This document shows, piece after piece, positions 46,559-50,568 of a stretch of DNA of 50,568 bases. The position numbers were made by a program, and so were the translations under genes. The stretch spans positions 1-50,568 of the forward strand of contig JABDMI010000048.1 in the NCBI GenBank assembly GCA_013001575.1, read 5' to 3'. The notes below the pieces were generated by a model. That model worked only from the letters and a program-made list of their open reading frames with translations. It ran no database searches and was not told the DNA's origin. Position 1 is the stretch's first letter. Each line of letters opens with the position of its first letter. The stretch comes from Gammaproteobacteria bacterium. Its GTDB lineage: Bacteria; Pseudomonadota; Gammaproteobacteria; Steroidobacterales; JABDMI01.

Positions 46559-49432
46559 GTGGCAAATATCCTGACAAAAGTTTTCGGAAGTCGTAACGAC
46601 CGATTACTGCGAAAATTCCGTAAAACCATCCAGATCATCAATGGTCTTGAAAGCAAAATGGAAGTGCTGGACGATGCAGCGCTAAGTGCCAAAACCACTG
46701 AATTTCAGGATCGCATTGCCAATGGGGAGTCACTGGACTCCATTCTCCCGGAAGCCTTTGCCGTGGTCAGAGAGGCCAGTCGTCGCACCCTGAACTTGCG
46801 TCATTATGACGTGCAATTAGTGGGTGGAATTGTTATTCATCAGGGCAAGATCGCTGAAATGCGCACCGGTGAAGGTAAAACCCTGATGTCAACTTTGCCG
46901 GCCTACTTGAATGCACTCAGTGGCGATGGCGTACATATTGTTACCGTGAATGATTATCTGGCCAAGCGTGATGCCGAGTGGATGGCGCCAATTTATAATT
47001 TCTTGAATCTTGAAGTGGCAACAATTTTTAGCGGGCAAGCAAAAGAATTAAAACAGGCTGCTTACAATGCCGATATTACCTACGGAACCAATAATGAATT
47101 TGGTTTTGATTATTTGCGCAATAATTTGGCCTTTAGTGCTTCTGACCGACTACAGCGAGGTTTGAACTTTGCCATTGTGGATGAAGTGGATTCTATCCTT
47201 ATTGATGAAGCACGTACACCTTTGATCATATCCGGACCGGCGGAAGACAGCACCGACCTGTATTTGAAGATCAATAAACTTATTCCAAACCTCGAGCCCC
47301 AGACTGAAGAAGATGGCCCGGGCGATTACCGTCCGGATGAAAAGTCCAAACAAGTACATTTATCGGAAGACGGTTTCAGTAAGGTCGAAGGATTAATGCA
47401 CAAAGCGGGTTTGTTACCAGAAGGTCAGTCTTTGTATGACGCTTCAAATATTATTTTGATGCATCACCTCAATGCTGCCATGCGCGCCCATGCGCTCTAC
47501 ATCCGTGACGTGGATTACATCATTCAGGATGGTGAAGTAGTGATCGTGGATGAATTCACCGGTCGTACCATGCCGGGTCGACGCTGGTCGGATGGTTTGC
47601 ATCAGGCTATTGAAGCCAAAGAAGGACAAAGCATTCAAAGTGAAAACCAGACATTAGCCTCGATCACGTTCCAGAATTATTTCCGCATGTATCAGACCCT
47701 GTCTGGCATGACGGGTACAGCGGATACAGAAGCCTACGAATTTCAGTCAATTTATGGACTGGAAGTGGTGGTGATACCTACGCATAAACCAATGGTTCGT
47801 GATGATCGTCCGGATCTGGTTTATCGCACCAGTGATGAAAAATTCCGGGCTATCGTAAACGAGTTGCGAGAGATCAACATGCGAGGTCGTCCGGTGTTGG
47901 TGGGTACAGCATCTATCGAGACATCAGAATTATTGTCGGCTTTATTGAAAAAAGAAGGCGTGCCACACAATGTGTTGAACGCAAAACAGCACGAACGCGA
48001 AGCCGAGATTGTGGCGAATGCCGGACAATTGGGCGCAGTGACCATTGCAACCAACATGGCTGGCCGGGGTACAGATATCGCCCTGGGCACTTTTGAGTAC
48101 GCTGACCTGGTGCGTTATTGGGTTAAGCACGGCTATGCCCCAAATTCGCTGAATGAAAATACTCAAGACCCGGCGCCTTTGATCATTGAGCAAATGTTCG
48201 CAGAATATTTTGATCAGGCCACGATTGAAAAACATCAGTCAAAATCAACTGACGCCAAGCTCAAACTAATTAATGATCTGCTAAAAGAAAACAAGATCGA
48301 AACATTATCGTCGGAGCATATGCAAAAAGGCATAAGTTCAATTGTCGAATTAGGTGGCTTGCATATCCTGGGAACAGAACGACATGAATCGCGTCGAATC
48401 GATAACCAGTTGCGAGGTCGTGCGGGTCGTCAAGGTGATCCGGGCTCCAGCCGTTTTTATATTTCCTTGCAAGATAACCTGATGCGAATATTCGGTGACG
48501 TAAAGCGTATGGATGCCATTATGCGTATGTTGCCGGAAGACCAGGCGATTGAAAGCAAAATGCTCAGTCGCCAGATCGAGGGTGCACAACGCAAAGTGGA
48601 AGCGCATAACTTTGATATGCGGAAGAATTTGCTTGAATACGATGATGTTGCCAACGAACAACGCAAACTGGTTTATGAATTGCGTAATGACCTCATGGAT
48701 GAAGACGATGTGTCGGATATTATCGAATCAATCCGCGATGACAGTTTGACCCAACTCGTAGAAGATTACATTCCGCCACAATCGGTAGAACAACTCTGGG
48801 ATGTTTCCGGTTTGAGTCAAACCCTTTCCAGTGAATTTGGTTCACAATTCGATATCCAGGCCTGGATGGAAGCCGATAGCAAACTCAACGCCGATGGTAT
48901 TCGCGAGCGCGTTATTCAAGAAATTGAATCTGCCTATGCGGATAAAGAACAACAGATTGGCAGCCCAACGCTCAGACACTTTGAAAAAGCCGTCATGCTT
49001 CAGCAGTTAGATATGCACTGGAAAGAACATCTGGCCGCCATGGATCACTTGCGTCAAAGCATTGGTCTGCGCAGTTATGCACAAAAGAATCCCAAGCAGG
49101 AATACAAAAAAGAAGCTTTTACCATGTTCAATACCATGTTGGACAACGTGAAACGCGATACCGTTAGTATTCTTGCACGCGTACGCGTACGTGACGAACA
49201 GGAAGTTGAAGAAATGGAACGCAGACGTCAAGCGCAACAAGCCAAACGCAATATGCAATTCAAGCACGCCGAGAGTTCCAGCTTTAACCAGGGTGACGCC
49301 GACGCAGAGTCAGCTAACGCTGCGGAGCCAGTACAACCATTTGTGCGTGAAGGGAAAAAAGTAGGTCGCAATACCCCGTGCCCGTGTGGCTCCGGCAAAA
49401 AATACAAACATTGCCATGGCAAGCTAAACTAG
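46559..49432 (+). CDS. secA: Preprotein translocase ATPase SecA
   Basis: The motor ATPase of the Sec pathway. From GTG 46559 it has 957 residues, somewhat longer than E. coli SecA (901). Walker A MRTGEGKT holds Lys107, the DEAD-type Walker B is [15 protein letters not shown], and [13 protein letters not shown] and [16 protein letters not shown] are conserved helicase motifs. The C-terminal zinc domain [14 protein letters not shown] binds SecB and lipids. The frame is open to 46466 through the terminator, but GAGGGA about 6 bases before GTG 46559 and the family N-terminus [14 protein letters not shown] decide the start. No SecM-like gene precedes it. Confidence 0.97.
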   Translation: MANILTKVFGSRNDRLLRKFRKTIQIINGLESKMEVLDDAALSAKTTEFQDRIANGESLDSILPEAFAVVREASRRTLNLRHYDVQLVGGIVIHQGKIAEMRTGEGKTLMSTLPAYLNALSGDGVHIVTVNDYLAKRDAEWMAPIYNFLNLEVATIFSGQAKELKQAAYNADITYGTNNEFGFDYLRNNLAFSASDRLQRGLNFAIVDEVDSILIDEARTPLIISGPAEDSTDLYLKINKLIPNLEPQTEEDGPGDYRPDEKSKQVHLSEDGFSKVEGLMHKAGLLPEGQSLYDASNIILMHHLNAAMRAHALYIRDVDYIIQDGEVVIVDEFTGRTMPGRRWSDGLHQAIEAKEGQSIQSENQTLASITFQNYFRMYQTLSGMTGTADTEAYEFQSIYGLEVVVIPTHKPMVRDDRPDLVYRTSDEKFRAIVNELREINMRGRPVLVGTASIETSELLSALLKKEGVPHNVLNAKQHEREAEIVANAGQLGAVTIATNMAGRGTDIALGTFEYADLVRYWVKHGYAPNSLNENTQDPAPLIIEQMFAEYFDQATIEKHQSKSTDAKLKLINDLLKENKIETLSSEHMQKGISSIVELGGLHILGTERHESRRIDNQLRGRAGRQGDPGSSRFYISLQDNLMRIFGDVKRMDAIMRMLPEDQAIESKMLSRQIEGAQRKVEAHNFDMRKNLLEYDDVANEQRKLVYELRNDLMDEDDVSDIIESIRDDSLTQLVEDYIPPQSVEQLWDVSGLSQTLSSEFGSQFDIQAWMEADSKLNADGIRERVIQEIESAYADKEQQIGSPTLRHFEKAVMLQQLDMHWKEHLAAMDHLRQSIGLRSYAQKNPKQEYKKEAFTMFNTMLDNVKRDTVSILARVRVRDEQEVEEMERRRQAQQAKRNMQFKHAESSSFNQGDADAESANAAEPVQPFVREGKKVGRNTPCPCGSGKKYKHCHGKLN

Positions 49433-49465
49433 AGAATTGTATTTGACGCTTTGTAAGGCTGCATA

Positions 49466-49882
49466 ATGTCTGAAACTGCAATCGATGTGGCCGTTGCTGT
49501 CATTCGTGATGCGGCTGGCAGAATTCTGGTCAATAAACGTCAAATCGATAAAGAACATCCGGGTATGTGGGAGTTTCCAGGCGGCAAATTTGACCCGCAT
49601 GAGACGCCTGAACAAGCCTTATACCGTGAGTGCGAAGAAGAGCTCGGTATTCGAGTAAAAGCGGCGCAAGAGCTAATCTGCCTAAGCCACGAATACCCCA
49701 AAAAAACCGTTTGCTTGCATGTTTTCGTGGTGTCTGAGTACTTGAATATACCTCAAGCACTAGAGCAACAGGAGATGGCTTGGAAAACCCTGAATGAGCT
49801 AATGGTGTTTGAGGGCTTACTTCAGGCTGATCGGCCCATTCTGGAAAAGCTCATAGAATTGGAATCCGAAAATTATACTTAA
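49466..49882 (+). CDS. mutT: MutT-type Nudix hydrolase (8-oxo-dGTP diphosphatase)
   Basis: Removes oxidised guanine nucleotides from the pool. The 138-residue protein has [19 protein letters not shown] and a perfect Nudix box from Gly40 to Gly61 (GKFDPHE, then RECEEELG with R54, E55, E58 and E59 as the metal-binding core). It follows secA by 33 bases, as in many gammaproteobacteria, with AAGG before ATG 49466. Its stop overlaps the yacG stop by 3 bases, tail to tail. Confidence 0.95.
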   Translation: MSETAIDVAVAVIRDAAGRILVNKRQIDKEHPGMWEFPGGKFDPHETPEQALYRECEEELGIRVKAAQELICLSHEYPKKTVCLHVFVVSEYLNIPQALEQQEMAWKTLNELMVFEGLLQADRPILEKLIELESENYT

Positions 49883-50079
49883 TTAGGTTCGGGTTTTGCC
49901 GGGTGCTCAGCTGGCGTACTGAAGCCTTCCTTACTCGTGTCTGAAATTGTATGCTCTTCCATGAACCAGGCGCCGAGATCGTGCAAGCGACAGCGTTCAG
50001 AACAAAAAGGCCGAAATTCAGACTCACTGTTCCATTTCACCTCTTTGTTACAACTTGGACAATGAACAGTAGCGGTCAT
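49879..50079 (-). CDS. yacG: DNA gyrase inhibitor YacG
   Basis: A 66-residue zinc protein that binds GyrB and inhibits gyrase in E. coli. The zinc ligands are C7, C10, C26 and C30 (HCPSC and [14 protein letters not shown]). The start ATG 50079 is chosen over an upstream codon at 50094 because the family begins just before the first Cys pair, and the longer start would overlap zapD. It lies 5 bases after zapD, and its stop overlaps the convergent mutT. Confidence 0.95.
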   Translation of the reverse strand: MTATVHCPSCNKEVKWNSESEFRPFCSERCRLHDLGAWFMEEHTISDTSKEGFSTPAEHPAKPEPN

Positions 50080-50084
50080 AATTT

Positions 50085-50568
50085 TTAGCAGCACACCAGG
50101 CGAAAGCTAATGTCCTGGTCAGTTTGTTTAGAGCGTTCGCTAATATCTTGTGGTTGATAAAACCGAATGGTAAAACGATGCTGGCTGCCACTGATCTCGG
50201 GATAGAGGTCCGTGTGTTCGGGTAACCCCACGCGAATCAGGCTCACATTACTTTTGCGACCAAGTTGTTGTTGAAACACGCCTCTGCTTGCGACCACATC
50301 ATCGTATTGTGAGCTTTCACGCGTAAGCCATAACACACGCTGAATGGCTTTATGCAAGGGCGTGATGTTGCTATACCAACTCTCCAGGTCACTGACTCGG
50401 TGTTCAAATGGCTGGCGTAACCAGTGGGCAAATGCCGGTAAATCAAAATTACACGCACCACCGGGAATAGCCGAACGGTGTTTGATGCTGTTCAGAAATT
50501 CGTGCTCGCGAAGTTCACTGCCAAGACTCATTCCAAGAGCCTCAAGCTGTAGTCGAGTTTGGGCAATA
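50085..50568 (-). CDS. zapD: Cell division protein ZapD, C-terminal part (5' end outside window)
   Basis: ZapD bundles FtsZ filaments at the division site. The frame is open to the last base of the window, so the gene begins beyond it; about 161 codons are visible. [36 protein letters not shown] and the C-terminal RFTIRFYQP are typical of ZapD, which is about 250 residues. It precedes yacG on the same strand by 5 bases. The secA-mutT-yacG-zapD neighbourhood is the same as in E. coli, but yacG and zapD are inverted here. Confidence 0.93.
   Translation of the reverse strand, partial: IAQTRLQLEALGMSLGSELREHEFLNSIKHRSAIPGGACNFDLPAFAHWLRQPFEHRVSDLESWYSNITPLHKAIQRVLWLTRESSQYDDVVASRGVFQQQLGRKSNVSLIRVGLPEHTDLYPEISGSQHRFTIRFYQPQDISERSKQTDQDISFRLVCC

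Overview
The window is a chromosomal stretch of a gammaproteobacterium with moderate GC. The markers are LpoA, SspA/SspB, ZapD, YacG, the rpoN-lpt cluster, and a dcw cluster followed by lpxC, dciA, secA and mutT. The MurE sequence carries the DNPR motif of meso-diaminopimelate enzymes, and the Lpt/Kds/LpxC genes show a Gram-negative envelope with Kdo-lipid A. The petABC genes indicate a respiratory cytochrome bc1 complex. I cannot fix a genus. From memory, the gene order from mutT back to the rpoN region broadly follows Pseudomonas, so most of the window is conserved housekeeping synteny.

Layout. 1-2 kb: the end of pgk, a terminator, and pyk. 2-5 kb: a rhodanese, a beta-propeller-like lipoprotein and a patatin-like phospholipase. 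5-14 kb, minus strand: yrbG, kdsD, kdsC, lptC, lptA, lptB, rpoN, hpf, a terminator, rapZ and mgtE. They cover Kdo synthesis, LPS transport, sigma-54 and ribosome hibernation; ptsN and npr/ptsO are absent. 14-17 kb: ibaG and murA on plus, a DegS-type protease on minus. 17-21 kb: petABC and sspAB. 21-25 kb: diaA, yraN and lpoA on minus, rsmI on plus. 25-26 kb: a small accessory pocket with a repeat-like hairpin pair, a MAPEG protein and a broken AT-rich gene for a secreted protein. 26.05-26.41 kb: the RNase P RNA gene.

26.57-44.9 kb is a complete, tightly packed dcw cluster: mraZ, rsmH, ftsL, ftsI, murE, murF, mraY, murD, ftsW, murG, murC, ddl, ftsQ, ftsA, ftsZ, then lpxC. It is headed by a sigma-70-like promoter and three 10-bp-spaced MraZ boxes. 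Together these genes make the cytoplasmic and lipid-linked peptidoglycan precursors and the septal machinery. The right end holds dciA, an M23-family membrane protein, secA, mutT, yacG and the 3' part of zapD.

I found no CRISPR array, prophage, transposase, tRNA or defence island, and no convincing new multi-gene system. The points most worth a second look are the gene at 25448-26003, broken by two homopolymer frameshifts; the M23 protein with Asn in place of the first His of its HxH motif; the CDCC-containing lipoprotein; the loss of PTS-Ntr genes beside rapZ; and several inverted repeats in leaders.
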